Assembly (NCBI RefSeq): GCF_004923255.1 | Contig: NZ_QYRT01000012.1 | Coordinates: forward strand, 1-64,000 | Length of the DNA stretch: 64,000 bases | From: Subtercola vilae | GTDB lineage: Bacteria; Actinomycetota; Actinomycetes; Actinomycetales; Microbacteriaceae | Reading direction: 5' to 3' | Part shown: positions 1-9,682 of the stretch, piece after piece | Position numbering within the stretch: the stretch's first letter is position 1 | Layout: the number at the start of each line of letters is the position of its first letter | Translations under genes and position numbers: made by a program | The notes under the pieces: model-generated | Database searches by the model: none | Told to the model about the DNA's origin: nothing | The model's input: only the letters and a program-made list of their open reading frames with translations

Positions 1-92
1 CCCGCCGTCTCACCCGGCCCCATCGAGAAGACGCAAAGTGCTCTCAGACGGGCATGGACAGCACACGTCGAGGCCCCTCGCCTGCGGCGTGC

Positions 93-1283
93 TCAGCGGC
101 GCTGGGCTCCGAGCCGGGGCAGCCGCGGAATGCGCCCCACGGCAGCACCGGCCTCGGGCGGAACGATGATCTCCTGGTTCGCCGCCACCCTGATCGACTC
201 GCTCGACACCGCGAGAACGGCCTCGACGGGGGTAGTGCGCTTGACCAGCGCGAGGGCGATGGGGCCGAGCTCGAAGTGCAGTGCGCTCGACGTGATGAGA
301 CCCACCACGGTGTCGGGGGCATCCGGTGTCGTCGCGAGCACCGTCGCCGACGCAGGCACCAGCACCTCGTCGCCGGGCGCGGGCAGCACAGCGTCAGACC
401 CGTCGAGGTGCAGCATGACCAGCCGGCGCGGCGGATGCCCGAGATTGTGTACCTTCGCCACCGTCTCTTGCCCGCGGTAACAGCCCTTGTTCAGGTGCAC
501 CGCCGAGCGGATCCAGTCGACCTCGTGCGGAATCAGCTTCTCATCGGCCTCTGTGCTGAGCCGCGGCCGCCAGGCAGCAATGCGCAGCGCTTCGGCGGCC
601 AGCGCGCCGGCGACCTCGAGTTCGCCGCGGCGAACTGCATCGGCGAGCGCGCCGAGTGAGTCTCGCGGTACCAGAGTCTCTCGCCAGCGCCATTCGGCTC
701 CCGGATGCTCGTCGATCTCTGCGTACTGGTGCCCCCCGGCGACGACTTCGGCCCACGGGTCGGCCCACGTCACGGCAACGCCGTTCTCCGCGGCGGCGAA
801 CTCTTCGATTCCGGCCTCGACCCCGGCGCCCGACGCACCCTGCTCGTCGGAGCCCGGCATCCAGCCCACCGTGGCGAACTCGACCGACCGGTCGGCGATC
901 TCGACCCGCAGCATGAAGCGCATCCGCAACAACCACGCGGTCAGCGCCTCGACCTCGCCGCCGTCGACGAGCAACCACGCGGTGACGCCGTCGTCGAAGA
1001 CGCGGATGGCGTGTTCTACGCGCCCACTCGGGTCGAGCAGAAGAGTCTCGGCCGACGAGCCGGCGGCCAGCTGCTTCAGGCTCTGGCTGGTGACGGAGTC
1101 GAGCCAGCTCAGCCGGTCGGGGCCGGTCACCGAGATGACCCCGCGGTGCGAGAGGTCGACCACCGCTCCGCCGACGAGAAGACGCTGTTCGCGCAGCGGG
1201 TTGCCGTAGTGCGCCGCGACCCCGAGTGTGTCACCGCTGCCGTTGACAGCGCCGGGCAGGGCGAGGAATGGGGATGCGGTCAC
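93..1283 (-). CDS. ygfZ: YgfZ/CAF17-type folate-binding iron-sulfur cluster protein
   Basis: Cytoplasmic GcvT-like protein of the YgfZ/CAF17 family, which uses a folate to help assemble or repair Fe-S clusters in target enzymes. The family signature KGCYRGQE, with the conserved Cys, lies at about residues 266-273 of a 396-residue product. I chose the GTG at 1283 because it lies 10 bases after the stop of the upstream nitrobindin-like gene; the longer frame would overlap that gene. The two genes face the same way with a tiny gap and are probably co-transcribed. Bases 1-92 beyond the stop show no gene I can support. Confidence 0.9.
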   Translation of the reverse strand: MTASPFLALPGAVNGSGDTLGVAAHYGNPLREQRLLVGGAVVDLSHRGVISVTGPDRLSWLDSVTSQSLKQLAAGSSAETLLLDPSGRVEHAIRVFDDGVTAWLLVDGGEVEALTAWLLRMRFMLRVEIADRSVEFATVGWMPGSDEQGASGAGVEAGIEEFAAAENGVAVTWADPWAEVVAGGHQYAEIDEHPGAEWRWRETLVPRDSLGALADAVRRGELEVAGALAAEALRIAAWRPRLSTEADEKLIPHEVDWIRSAVHLNKGCYRGQETVAKVHNLGHPPRRLVMLHLDGSDAVLPAPGDEVLVPASATVLATTPDAPDTVVGLITSSALHFELGPIALALVKRTTPVEAVLAVSSESIRVAANQEIIVPPEAGAAVGRIPRLPRLGAQRR

Positions 1284-1293
1284 GAGAACCTTC

Positions 1294-1893
1294 TCAGTCT
1301 GTTTTGGCGAGCCGTGCCGACGCATGGGTGCGCAGGTCTTGGCCGAGCGCCGCGATGTCCCACGCCCAGAGCAGGTGCCCCGCCACTAAGCCATAAATGC
1401 GAGTGGCCGCAGAATATTCCTTCGCCGAGTGCGAGCGCATCACGGCGTCAGTGGCGAGGTCGATGCGGGCGGCCTTCACCTGGCCGATGTAGAGCTCGTC
1501 GACGCCGCCCGGGTGCAGCAGCGAGACCTCGATGTCGAAGCCGTCGCCGGCATTGCGAAGACCCTCGACAGCCTCGGTGCTGGCGTACGGCCGCGGGTCG
1601 GCGCCGGGCAGCATGCCGGGGCCCGGGTCGCCGTCGACCGCGGGGCGGCTGAGCCGCCAGTACCCCATCTCGGTGACCAGCGGCGTGGTCTTCTCGTCGA
1701 GCAGCCAGCTGTACGAGCTGTAGTTCAGGTAGGGCAGACCGTCGTGGCTGAAACTCACACGCTGGCCGAACTCATACGTCTTCTTCTCGTCGCCGACGGT
1801 GTAGTCGATGACACCGGTTCCCTCCCACACGCCGAGGAGCCAGGAAAGTGGAACGATCTCGGGCGGCAGCCCAGAGGGGATTTCAATCACCAC
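1294..1893 (-). CDS. Nitrobindin-like (FABP/DUF1794) beta-barrel protein
   Basis: 199-residue member of the nitrobindin/FABP-like family (UPF0678), a 10-stranded barrel that in characterised actinobacterial members binds haem b and isomerises peroxynitrite to nitrate. The family motif GVWEGTG is at residues 21-27, and GHLLWAWDIAA near the C-terminus matches the region that carries the proximal haem ligand. It heads a two-gene unit with ygfZ. Pairing of a haem/NO-chemistry protein with an Fe-S repair protein fits a redox-stress role, but that is inference. Confidence 0.85.
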   Translation of the reverse strand: MVIEIPSGLPPEIVPLSWLLGVWEGTGVIDYTVGDEKKTYEFGQRVSFSHDGLPYLNYSSYSWLLDEKTTPLVTEMGYWRLSRPAVDGDPGPGMLPGADPRPYASTEAVEGLRNAGDGFDIEVSLLHPGGVDELYIGQVKAARIDLATDAVMRSHSAKEYSAATRIYGLVAGHLLWAWDIAALGQDLRTHASARLAKTD

Positions 1894-1918
1894 GAGGAGA
1901 TGTCGGTTGCAGCAGCGG

Positions 1919-2032
1919 TTAGCGCTGGCCGCGGAACAGCCTCAGGATGACCACAATCGACGTGAAGGCGATGCCGACCCCCGCAAGACCGAGGAGCCCG
2001 AGGTAGAAGAGTTCAAGAGGCACGTATGACAT
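1919..2032 (-). CDS. 37-residue single-pass membrane protein
   Basis: Very short gene, ATG at 2032 and TAA at 1919-1921. The product begins MSYVPLELFYLG, has one hydrophobic helix (about residues 8-31, rich in L, G, V, I) and ends in a basic tail RLFRGQR. This is a typical N-out/C-in small bitopic protein. It sits between two genes of the same direction and fills an otherwise empty gap. No function is known to me. Confidence rests on frame, hydrophobic pattern and context. Confidence 0.6.
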   Translation of the reverse strand: MSYVPLELFYLGLLGLAGVGIAFTSIVVILRLFRGQR

Positions 2033-2041
2033 GCGTCAATT

Positions 2042-2308
2042 CTAGGCGAATGTGAGGGGCACAAGCACGAGCGTCGTCACAGCGAGTATGACGAACGAGC
2101 CGGCGATGCTCGCCGCGACCCGATCGACGAAGCCCTCCGGCCGTGTCAACGCCAGCTGCGCGATGAGCGTGACGACGGTGGCCGAACCGAGCGCGACCGG
2201 CAGGTAGAGCAGGTACTCGCTGGGGGCCGACGCAACGGCGATGAGAACAGCTCCCACCGCAGTGAGCAGCCAGATGGGCACGACCGTCTTCAGCAGCAGC
2301 ATGTTCAC
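2042..2308 (-). CDS. Small integral membrane protein, unknown function
   Basis: 88 residues and almost entirely hydrophobic, with about three predicted membrane helices (residues 5-27, 32-52 and 65-86) separated by a short loop [10 protein letters not shown]. It lies just upstream of the 37-residue membrane protein with a 9-base gap, so both probably share one transcript. The divergent neighbour is glnR. No recognised family. Confidence 0.65.
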   Translation of the reverse strand: MNMLLLKTVVPIWLLTAVGAVLIAVASAPSEYLLYLPVALGSATVVTLIAQLALTRPEGFVDRVAASIAGSFVILAVTTLVLVPLTFA

Positions 2309-2385
2309 CTGCCCATTCTGCCCGATGCGGCGAGTACCGAGGTCAAACCGCTAGGATTGTGGAAGGTAATTTCTGGAGGATCTCT

Positions 2386-3078
2386 GTGGCGCAGTTGTTG
2401 ATCCTGACCTCTGCGGTCGACAAAGAGGTACTTCCTGCGCTCTCTCTGTTGAGTCACCGCACCCGTCAGATTCCCGCAGAGGCATCACAGCTGGTGAACA
2501 CCCCCAACTGCGATCTCATCTTCATCGACGCGCGGCGCGACCTCGCCAGCGCTCGTTCGCTCTGCAAGATTCTGAAGACCACGGGTATCGGCGTGCCCAT
2601 TGTGCTCATCCTCACCGAGGGCGGGCTCACCGCCGTCAGCGCCGAGTGGGGCGCGGCAGACGTGGTGCTCGAGAGCGCCGGGCCCGCCGAAGTCGACACA
2701 CGCATCCGTCTCGCCATCGGCCGTCAGGTTCAAGAGCAGTCGTCGTCGAAGATCCAGGCCTCTGGCGTGGTCATCGACGAAGCGAGCTATTCGGCCCGGG
2801 TGCACGGCCGCCCGCTCGACCTCACGTTCAAAGAGTTCGAACTGCTGCGCTTCTTCGCCCTCAACCCCTCACGCGTCTTCACCCGCGAGCAACTGCTCAG
2901 CGAAGTGTGGGGCTACGACTACTTCGGTGGCACCCGCACGGTCGACGTGCACGTGAGGCGCCTGCGAGCGAAACTCGGTGACCTCGAGTCGCTCATCGGC
3001 ACCGTGCGAAACGTCGGCTACCGGTTCAACTTCTTCGAAGACGAGAATGACCGCCTCGCTGGGGCTCGCGGAGTTTGA
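2386..3078 (+). CDS. glnR: GlnR-type orphan response regulator (nitrogen metabolism)
   Basis: 230-residue OmpR/PhoB-family regulator whose N-terminal receiver domain resembles actinobacterial GlnR ([35 protein letters not shown]) and whose C-terminus is a winged helix ([20 protein letters not shown], then TVRNVGYRF). GlnR proteins act without a cognate kinase and control glnA, amtB and other nitrogen genes. The GTG at 2386 is preferred because TGGAGG lies seven bases upstream; the GTG at 2359 has no ribosome site. The end overlaps the mycothiol synthase gene by 32 bases, so the two are translationally linked. No two-component kinase is nearby, as expected. Confidence 0.85.
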   Translation: MAQLLILTSAVDKEVLPALSLLSHRTRQIPAEASQLVNTPNCDLIFIDARRDLASARSLCKILKTTGIGVPIVLILTEGGLTAVSAEWGAADVVLESAGPAEVDTRIRLAIGRQVQEQSSSKIQASGVVIDEASYSARVHGRPLDLTFKEFELLRFFALNPSRVFTREQLLSEVWGYDYFGGTRTVDVHVRRLRAKLGDLESLIGTVRNVGYRFNFFEDENDRLAGARGV

Positions 3079-3976
3079 CCCGGAAGGCGCGGCGCACGTT
3101 GCCGCGCTGACCGCTCTGCTCTCGCGCGCCACCCTGTCAGACGGCCAGCCGCCGTTCAACGACCAGACGCTCGCCGACGCCCGTGCCGGAACGAACTTCG
3201 TGGTTCTGGCTTTCGAGGGCGACCGCCTCGACAGCGACAGCCTGGTCGGCGCCGCGGCTGTCACCGACGACACCCTCGAGCTGGTCATCGCTCCGGATGC
3301 CCGGCGGCGCGGCCACGGCGAAGCACTCACGGCGCACATGCTCACCAGCCGCACCGGACCGCTGCTGGTTCGACTACTCGAACCGTTCGTCGCAGCTCAT
3401 CCCGCGCCCACCCTGGCCTGGGCCCACGGCGACCACCCTGGTGCCCGCGCCCTCGCCGCACGGCACGACTTCGAACCGGTACGCACCCTGCTGCAGTTGC
3501 GCATGCCGTTGACTGCCGAAATGCCGCCGCCGCCCGGTGTGACCCGCGTCGAAGCGTTCGTGCCGGGGCAGGACGATGAATCGTGGGTCGAGTTGAACGC
3601 GCGGGTGTTCCACGGGCATCCGGAACAGGGCAGACTCACCGTCGACGACCTGCACGCCCGCATGGCAGACGACTGGTTCGATGCGAACGACTTTCTCATC
3701 GCCCGCTCGCCCGACGGCGAGATGATCGGCTACAACTGGCTGAAGGTCGAACCCGGCGACACCGTCGGCGAGATCTACGTCATCGGCGTCGATGCCAGCC
3801 ACTCGGGCCAGGGTCTCGGGCGTGAACTGATGCTGCGTGGGCTCGCTCATCTACTCGGCCGCGGCTGCCGCACCGCAGCCCTCTATGTAGAAGAAGACAA
3901 CACCCCGGCCGTACCTCTCTACCGCTCGCTGGGGTTCACCGACCACACGATCGACGTGCAGTACCGTAGGCGTTAG
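3047..3976 (+). CDS. mshD: Mycothiol synthase (tandem GNAT acetyltransferase)
   Basis: 309-residue protein with two GNAT domains. Acetyl-CoA-binding loops are visible as [14 protein letters not shown] in the first half and [16 protein letters not shown] in the second. MshD acetylates Cys-GlcN-inositol, the last step of mycothiol synthesis, and mycothiol is the low-molecular-weight thiol specific to actinobacteria. The start ATG at 3047 lies inside the end of glnR. Only the second GNAT domain is catalytic in characterised MshD. This gene is strong evidence for an actinobacterial host. Confidence 0.88.
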   Translation: MTASLGLAEFDPEGAAHVAALTALLSRATLSDGQPPFNDQTLADARAGTNFVVLAFEGDRLDSDSLVGAAAVTDDTLELVIAPDARRRGHGEALTAHMLTSRTGPLLVRLLEPFVAAHPAPTLAWAHGDHPGARALAARHDFEPVRTLLQLRMPLTAEMPPPPGVTRVEAFVPGQDDESWVELNARVFHGHPEQGRLTVDDLHARMADDWFDANDFLIARSPDGEMIGYNWLKVEPGDTVGEIYVIGVDASHSGQGLGRELMLRGLAHLLGRGCRTAALYVEEDNTPAVPLYRSLGFTDHTIDVQYRRR

Positions 3977-3989
3977 CCGCCTCCCCCTC

Positions 3990-4007
3990 GTTCACCTCCC
4001 GTTTACT
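3990..4007 (+). promoter_or_regulatory. PHO box upstream of ppk
   Basis: Two direct-repeat units in 11-base register, GTTCACC at 3990 and GTTTACT at 4001, match the actinobacterial PhoP box (GTTCACC plus four bases, repeated). The box ends 34 bases before the ppk start. It implies phosphate-starvation control of polyphosphate kinase. No phoR/phoP genes are in the window. Confidence 0.7.
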
Positions 4008-4041
4008 CTCGGAGATCACCCGGGGGTGACATGATGATGGG

Positions 4042-6222
4042 ATGGACGGCGACAACATCACTCTCGACGCGGGCGTGGGCTCCGACTATCTCGACGACGA
4101 TTTCGAGATGGTAGAAGACCCCAACGACCCGGCGTTGCCCGAAGGCCGCTACCTCGACCGCGAGCTGAGCTGGCTGGCCTTCAACCGCCGCGTGCTCGAG
4201 CTCGCCGAAGACGCCTCGCTGCCGGTCATCGAGCGGGCGAACTTCCTGGCCATCTTCGCCAGCAACCTCGACGAGTTCTTCATGGTGCGGGTCGCCGGTC
4301 TGAAGCGCCGTATCGTGACCGGGCTGGCCGTGCCCACCAACGTGGGGCGCGGGCCGCAGGAGGTGCTCGACGACATCTCGCTCGCCGTGCACGAACTGCA
4401 GGCCAGACACGCGGCGGCGTACCAGAACCTGGTGAAGCCGGCGCTCGATGGCGCGGGCATCCACATCGTCGAATGGCAGTCGCTCGAACAGAACGAGAAA
4501 GACCGCCTCACCGAGGTGTTCAGCGAAGAGATCTTCCCGGTGTTAATGCCTCTGGCCGTCGACCCCGCGCATCCATTCCCTTATATCTCCGGGCTGTCGC
4601 TGAATCTCTCGGTACGCGTGCGCAACCCGAAATCAGACCGCCAGGAATTCGCCCGCCTCAAGGTGCCGCAGGTGCTGCCCCGCTTCGTGCGGGTCGACCC
4701 GCGTGAACGCACCAGAGACGTGCGCTTCATCAGTCTCGAAGACCTGATGGCCAATCACCTCGGCCACCTGTTTCCCGGCATGGAGGTGCTCGAGCACCAC
4801 GTGTTCAGGGTCACCCGCAACGAAGACGTCGAAATCGAAGAAGACGACACCGAGAACCTGATTCAGGCGCTCGAGAAAGAGCTTCTGAAGCGCCGCTTCG
4901 GCCCGCCCATCCGGCTCGAGATCACCGAAGACATGGATGACGTGACCCTCGGCCTCATCGTTCGGGAGCTCGACGTCACCGAGCAGGAGGTCTACCGTCT
5001 GCCCGGCCCGCTCGACCTCGGCGGCCTGTTCGAGCTCGGCAAGATCGACCGGCCAGACCTGAAGTACCCCAAGCACGTGCCCACCACGAACGTGCACCTG
5101 CTGCCGCCCGAGCCGAACGCGCGCCCCGACATCTTCAAGGCCATCGCGCGACAAGACATCCTGGTGCACCACCCCTACGAGTCGTTCGCCACCAGCGTGC
5201 AGGCGTTTCTCGAGCAGGCCGCGGCCGACCCCGACGTGCTGGCCATCAAGCAGACGCTCTACCGCACCAGCGGTGACAGCCCCATCGTCGAGGCCCTGAT
5301 CGACGCGGCCGAGGCGGGCAAGCAAGTGCTCGCTCTCGTCGAGATCAAAGCGCGCTTCGACGAGCAGGCGAACATCTCGTGGGCACGCAAGCTCGAGAAG
5401 GCCGGCGTGCACGTGGTGTACGGCCTCGTGGGCCTGAAGACGCACTGCAAGCTGGCCCTCGTGGTGCGCCGCGAAAAAGGCCACCTCAGGCATTACAGCC
5501 ACATCGGCACCGGCAACTACAACCCGAAGACCTCGCGTGTCTACGAAGACTTCGGGTTGTTCACTGCAGACGACCAGGTGGGCAAAGACCTCACCCGGCT
5601 GTTCAACGAGCTCTCGGGGTACGCCATCGAGAAGAAGTTCAAGCGACTGCTGGTGGCGCCGCTGCATCTTCGAAAAGGGCTGCTCAAACGCATTGCGCAG
5701 GAGGCCACGAACGCGTCACTCGGCTTGCCCTCTGGCATCAGCATCAAGCTGAACTCCATCGTCGACGAGGCCATCATCGACGGTCTCTACCGCGCGAGCC
5801 AGGCCGGCGTGCCCATCGATGTGTGGGTGCGCGGCATCTGCGCCATCAAACCGGGTGTGCCCGGGCTCAGCGAAACTATTCGGGTGCGTTCGATTCTCGG
5901 TCGCTACCTCGAACACTCGCGTATCTTCTCGTTCGTGAACAACGGCGACCCGCAGGTGTTCATCGGCAGCTCAGACATGATGCACCGCAACCTCGACCGC
6001 CGGGTCGAGGCGCTGGTTCGCCTCACAGCACCCGATCACCTCAAAGAGATCGCGTCGATGTTCGAGTTGGCCATGTCTGACACCGTCACCGCCTGGTGGC
6101 TCGACGGCGAAGGCGAGTGGGCCAGGCACACCACCAACGATGCCGGCGAAACGCTCATCGATCTGCAAGACCGCCTCATGTATCTCACCTCGCGCCGCAA
6201 ACGAACGGGCATTGCACGGTGA
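4042..6222 (+). CDS. ppk: Polyphosphate kinase 1
   Basis: 726-residue PPK1, which reversibly transfers the gamma phosphate of ATP to growing polyphosphate. Domains run in the usual order: N-terminal helical domain ([32 protein letters not shown]), head domain, then two phospholipase-D-like catalytic domains. The phosphorylated histidine is probably H468 in [11 protein letters not shown], followed by the conserved [10 protein letters not shown]. Length is normal for the family. It follows a PHO box and overlaps the mutT1-like gene by four bases, as in other actinobacteria where ppk and mutT1 are neighbours. Confidence 0.96.
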   Translation: MDGDNITLDAGVGSDYLDDDFEMVEDPNDPALPEGRYLDRELSWLAFNRRVLELAEDASLPVIERANFLAIFASNLDEFFMVRVAGLKRRIVTGLAVPTNVGRGPQEVLDDISLAVHELQARHAAAYQNLVKPALDGAGIHIVEWQSLEQNEKDRLTEVFSEEIFPVLMPLAVDPAHPFPYISGLSLNLSVRVRNPKSDRQEFARLKVPQVLPRFVRVDPRERTRDVRFISLEDLMANHLGHLFPGMEVLEHHVFRVTRNEDVEIEEDDTENLIQALEKELLKRRFGPPIRLEITEDMDDVTLGLIVRELDVTEQEVYRLPGPLDLGGLFELGKIDRPDLKYPKHVPTTNVHLLPPEPNARPDIFKAIARQDILVHHPYESFATSVQAFLEQAAADPDVLAIKQTLYRTSGDSPIVEALIDAAEAGKQVLALVEIKARFDEQANISWARKLEKAGVHVVYGLVGLKTHCKLALVVRREKGHLRHYSHIGTGNYNPKTSRVYEDFGLFTADDQVGKDLTRLFNELSGYAIEKKFKRLLVAPLHLRKGLLKRIAQEATNASLGLPSGISIKLNSIVDEAIIDGLYRASQAGVPIDVWVRGICAIKPGVPGLSETIRVRSILGRYLEHSRIFSFVNNGDPQVFIGSSDMMHRNLDRRVEALVRLTAPDHLKEIASMFELAMSDTVTAWWLDGEGEWARHTTNDAGETLIDLQDRLMYLTSRRKRTGIAR

Positions 6223-7151
6223 CCGTCTACGCCGCCGGCGCGGTGTGCTGGCGCCTCGACGGCGACAAGGTGCGCGTTCTCGTCATTCACCGGGAGCAAC
6301 GGGCCGACATCTCTCTGCCCAAGGGCAAGGTCGAGCCGGGCGAGACGCTGCCGGAGACGGCCGTGCGCGAGACGCTCGAAGAGACCGGCCTCGCGATCGA
6401 CCTCGGGGTACCTCTCGGGTTGACGAGCTACACCATGCCCAACAATCGCGACAAGGTCGTGTACTACTGGGCCGCCGAGGTCACCACCGCAGCGCTGTCG
6501 TCGTCGACCTTCGAACCGGGTGAAGAGGTGGCGGGGTGCGAATGGATGTCGCTACGCCGGGCCAAGAAGTCACTCACGTACGAACGCGACGTCGAAGTGC
6601 TCGAACGCTTCCAACTGCTCGTCGACCAGGGCGTCTCCCGCACCTTCGCCCTGATCGCGCTGCGGCACGCCAAAACCATCCCCGGCACTGAATTCGACGG
6701 CCCGGATGCCCTGCGAACGCTCACCCACCGCGGGCGCACCGACGCGAACGTGATCGTGCCCTCGCTCCGCGCATTCGGCGCCGAGGTCATCGTGTCGAGC
6801 ACCGCCCGCCGCTGCCTCGAGACCGTGGCACCGTTCGCCGAAGCCACATCCATTCGCGTACGGGCAACCGATCGCATCAGCCAAGACGCCTTCGAAGACG
6901 GCACGAGCGACGTGCGGCACGTGGTGGCGAAGCGGGTGCGCAAGCTGCGGTCGAGCATCCTGTGCTCACACGGGCCTGTGCTGCCCGAGATCGTTCGGGA
7001 GATCGGTCTCGCCGCGGGCGGTTCTCGGCAGCCCTCGCTCAGCCGCGCTGGAGATCTGCCGGTGGCGGGCTTCTCGGTGCTGCACCTCTCGCACGATCGG
7101 CCCGGCTCCGGCATCATTGCGATCGAGACCCACGTTCCGCAACTCGTCTGA
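6219..7151 (+). CDS. mutT1: MutT1-like Nudix hydrolase fused to histidine phosphatase
   Basis: 310-residue two-domain protein. A canonical Nudix box (GX5EX7REX2EEXG) spans residues 36-58, and a histidine-phosphatase domain opens with LRHAK at about residues 148-152. This is the architecture of mycobacterial MutT1, which degrades 8-oxo-dGTP and diadenosine polyphosphates. The GTG at 6219 overlaps the ppk stop in a GTGA junction. The link to ppk suggests coupled handling of polyphosphate, (di)nucleotide polyphosphates and oxidised nucleotides. Confidence 0.88.
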   Translation: MTVYAAGAVCWRLDGDKVRVLVIHREQRADISLPKGKVEPGETLPETAVRETLEETGLAIDLGVPLGLTSYTMPNNRDKVVYYWAAEVTTAALSSSTFEPGEEVAGCEWMSLRRAKKSLTYERDVEVLERFQLLVDQGVSRTFALIALRHAKTIPGTEFDGPDALRTLTHRGRTDANVIVPSLRAFGAEVIVSSTARRCLETVAPFAEATSIRVRATDRISQDAFEDGTSDVRHVVAKRVRKLRSSILCSHGPVLPEIVREIGLAAGGSRQPSLSRAGDLPVAGFSVLHLSHDRPGSGIIAIETHVPQLV

Positions 7152-7152
7152 C

Positions 7153-7176
7153 ATCGGGTTCGGCTGAAACCCCGAT
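7153..7176 (+). terminator. Hairpin after the ppk-mutT1 unit
   Basis: Inverted repeat ATCGGGTT / AACCCCGAT (one bulge) directly after the mutT1 stop and before the pst promoter. There is no T-run, so it is only a candidate terminator. Confidence 0.4.
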
Positions 7177-7188
7177 TCGTCGACCGTC

Positions 7189-7206
7189 GTTAACCTTCTG
7201 TTCACC
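7189..7206 (+). promoter_or_regulatory. PHO box upstream of pstS
   Basis: GTTAACC at 7189 and GTTCACC at 7200 form direct repeats in exact 11-base register, the PhoP-binding pattern of actinobacteria. The site is 78 bases before the pstS start, so a sizeable leader is expected. It matches the box in front of ppk in design. Confidence 0.78.
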
Positions 7207-7283
7207 TCTCAGGGGGAGCGTGGTCAGGCGCCGTGCATATCTTCAGTGAGGGCCTGCACCGGCCTCGAATTGAAGGGAACACA

Positions 7284-8408
7284 GTGAAGTTCAAAAATGT
7301 GGCTGCGACCGGAGCCGTTTTCGTAACGGTAGCCATCGCGCTCTCCGCCTGCAGCAGTAGCAGCACCAGCGGCTCGAGCACCTCAGCTTCAACCGGCGCC
7401 GCGAGCACAGCCGTCACCTCGACTCCGCTCGACGCATCACTCACCGGTACCATCACTGCGGGCGGATCCAGCGCCCAGGCCAACGCCGAGAACGCCTGGA
7501 TCACGGCGTACAAGGCCCAGGTCGCGGGCGTCACCGTGAACTACGACAAGTCGCAGGGCTCGGGCGGTGGCGTCACCAACTGGCTCGCCGGCAGCTACGA
7601 CTTCGCTGGCTCTGACGCGCCGCTCAAGGCCGACCAGCAGACCAGCTCGCAGGCCATCTGCGGCACCGGCGGCGCGCTCAACCTGCCCGTCTACCTCGAC
7701 GGCGTCGCGCTCATCTACAACCTCCCGGGCGTCACCACGCTGAACCTGTCGACCGACACGATTGCCAAGATCTTCTCGCTCGCCATCACCACGTGGAACG
7801 ACCCGGCCATCGTCGCCGACAACCCCGGCGTCACGCTGCCCGCAACGGCCATCACCACGGTCGCTCGTTCAGACGGTTCTGGCACCACGCAGAACTTCAC
7901 GAACTTCCTCAGCGCGGCGTCGCCGACCATCTGGACCAACCCGGCCAGCAACGCGTGGCCCATCAAGGGCAATGTCTCGTCGCAGAAGGGTGGCTCTGGC
8001 GTCGTTCAGGCCGTCACCGCGGGCTCCGGCACCATCGGTTACGCCGACCACAGCGCGATCGGCACAGCCACTGCGGCAACGGTCAACAAGGTCGCCTTCT
8101 CGCAGGAGGGCGCAACCGCAGCGTTCGCCGCAGCCGCCACCACGGTACCCACCGCTACCGGCGATCTGTCGCAGAAGTTCGACTACTCGAAGCTGACCGG
8201 CACCACGGTGTACCCGATCCCGCTGATCTCGTACCAGATCGTCTGCACCACGTTCAAGACCGCCGCCCAGGCCACGCTCACCAAGTCGTTCATCGGCTTC
8301 GTAGCCTCGTCGGTCGGCCAGCAGGTCGCCGCGAAGAACGCCGGCTCGGCTCCCATCCCGGATGAGATGCTGACCAAGGTTCAGACGGCCCTCGCCTCCG
8401 TCAAGTAG
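7284..8408 (+). CDS. pstS: Phosphate ABC transporter substrate-binding lipoprotein
   Basis: 374-residue PstS that captures phosphate outside the membrane and delivers it to PstCA. A lipoprotein signal ends in the lipobox LSAC (Cys at about residue 23), followed by a Ser/Thr-rich linker. Ligand-binding segments typical of PstS are visible: TAGGSSAQ-like near residue 58, DKSQGSGGG and RSDGSGTT. The GTG at 7284 follows a GAAGGGA ribosome site; upstream in-frame starts lack one. First gene of pstSCAB, behind a PHO box. Confidence 0.95.
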   Translation: MKFKNVAATGAVFVTVAIALSACSSSSTSGSSTSASTGAASTAVTSTPLDASLTGTITAGGSSAQANAENAWITAYKAQVAGVTVNYDKSQGSGGGVTNWLAGSYDFAGSDAPLKADQQTSSQAICGTGGALNLPVYLDGVALIYNLPGVTTLNLSTDTIAKIFSLAITTWNDPAIVADNPGVTLPATAITTVARSDGSGTTQNFTNFLSAASPTIWTNPASNAWPIKGNVSSQKGGSGVVQAVTAGSGTIGYADHSAIGTATAATVNKVAFSQEGATAAFAAAATTVPTATGDLSQKFDYSKLTGTTVYPIPLISYQIVCTTFKTAAQATLTKSFIGFVASSVGQQVAAKNAGSAPIPDEMLTKVQTALASVK

Positions 8409-8467
8409 TAGTTTGAAACATCCGGTTTCTGTTTGATCTGCCTGCTGAACTCTCGAGAAAGAACGCT

Positions 8468-9682
8468 GTGAGCGACAAAACAACAGTTCGATCTGCAACC
8501 CCGAGTTCGGCGGGCGGGTCAGGCCAGACGCCGGGCACGACCGGCGCCGGGAAGGGATCGCGCGAAGACGCGACCCTCCCCCGGCGATCGACCCGGGCTC
8601 GCCCAGGCGATTTCATCTTCAAATCGTTGAGCACGGGCTCTGCGATGCTCATCATGATCATCCTCGCGGGCGTTGCGCTCTTTCTGATCATCTCGGCCAT
8701 TCCCGCCATCACGGCCGACTGGTCGACCGAGAGTCAGCTCAACACCGGCCCCACCGCGGGCTTTCCCAACTTCTGGGCCTATGTCGGCCCGCTCATCTGG
8801 GGCACACTCTGGTCGGCTGCCATCGCGCTGCTGTTCGGCGCACCGATCGGCATCGGCATCGCCCTGTTCATCTCGCACTACGCGCCGCGTCGCCTCGCCA
8901 GCATTCTGGGCTACCTCGTAGACCTGCTGGCCGCCGTACCCTCGATCGTGTTCGGTCTCTGGGGCATCATCGTCATCCGCCCGTTCCTGCTCCCACTGTC
9001 AGACTGGCTGGCCGCGAACCTGGGCTGGATCCCGCTGTTCGGCGGCCCCGTGTCAACCACAGGCTCCACGATTCTCGCTGGCGCCCTCGTGCTGGCCGTG
9101 ATGATTCTGCCCATCATCACCTCGATCTCCCGCGAGATCTTCCTGCAGACCCCGCGCCTGCACGAAGAGGCGGCCCTCGCCCTCGGCGCGACGCGCTGGG
9201 AAATGATTCGCATGGCTGTGTTCCCGTACGCCAAGTCGGGAATCGTGAGCGCCACACTGCTCGGCCTCGGCCGGGCGCTGGGTGAGACGATGGCCATTGC
9301 GCTCATCATCTCGCCGGCCATCCTCGTGTCGGTGAACCTCATCACCGAGGGTAAGAACTCGCAGACCATCGCGGCGAACATCGCCCTCAACTTTCCTATC
9401 GCCACCACGCTGCAGCGCGACGCGCTCATCGGTACGGGCCTGATGCTGTTCGTCATCTCGCTCGCCGTGAACTCGATCGCCCGTGTCATTGTCGGCGGCC
9501 GCAAAGGCAAGCGCACGAAGTCGAAGGTCTCGCCCAAGAGCCCCGGGCCACTCAGCCGCGTTCCCGCCGGTGACTTCGCTTCGGCCACCGCACTCGACGT
9601 GGTATCGGGTCGCAGCAGCGCCGGCATTGCCGACGACGAAGGCCCCACCCCTGAAGAAGACATCGAAGGAGCGAGATATTGA
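8468..9682 (+). CDS. pstC: Phosphate ABC transporter permease PstC
   Basis: 404-residue inner-membrane permease with a basic N-terminal tail, six membrane helices and the EAA-type loop that contacts PstB (HEEAALALGATRWEMIR). It forms the phosphate channel with PstA. The gene starts at GTG 8468 after GAGAAAG and ends overlapping the pstA start. The C-terminal tail of about 70 residues after the last helix is long and acidic. Confidence 0.95.
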   Translation: MSDKTTVRSATPSSAGGSGQTPGTTGAGKGSREDATLPRRSTRARPGDFIFKSLSTGSAMLIMIILAGVALFLIISAIPAITADWSTESQLNTGPTAGFPNFWAYVGPLIWGTLWSAAIALLFGAPIGIGIALFISHYAPRRLASILGYLVDLLAAVPSIVFGLWGIIVIRPFLLPLSDWLAANLGWIPLFGGPVSTTGSTILAGALVLAVMILPIITSISREIFLQTPRLHEEAALALGATRWEMIRMAVFPYAKSGIVSATLLGLGRALGETMAIALIISPAILVSVNLITEGKNSQTIAANIALNFPIATTLQRDALIGTGLMLFVISLAVNSIARVIVGGRKGKRTKSKVSPKSPGPLSRVPAGDFASATALDVVSGRSSAGIADDEGPTPEEDIEGARY

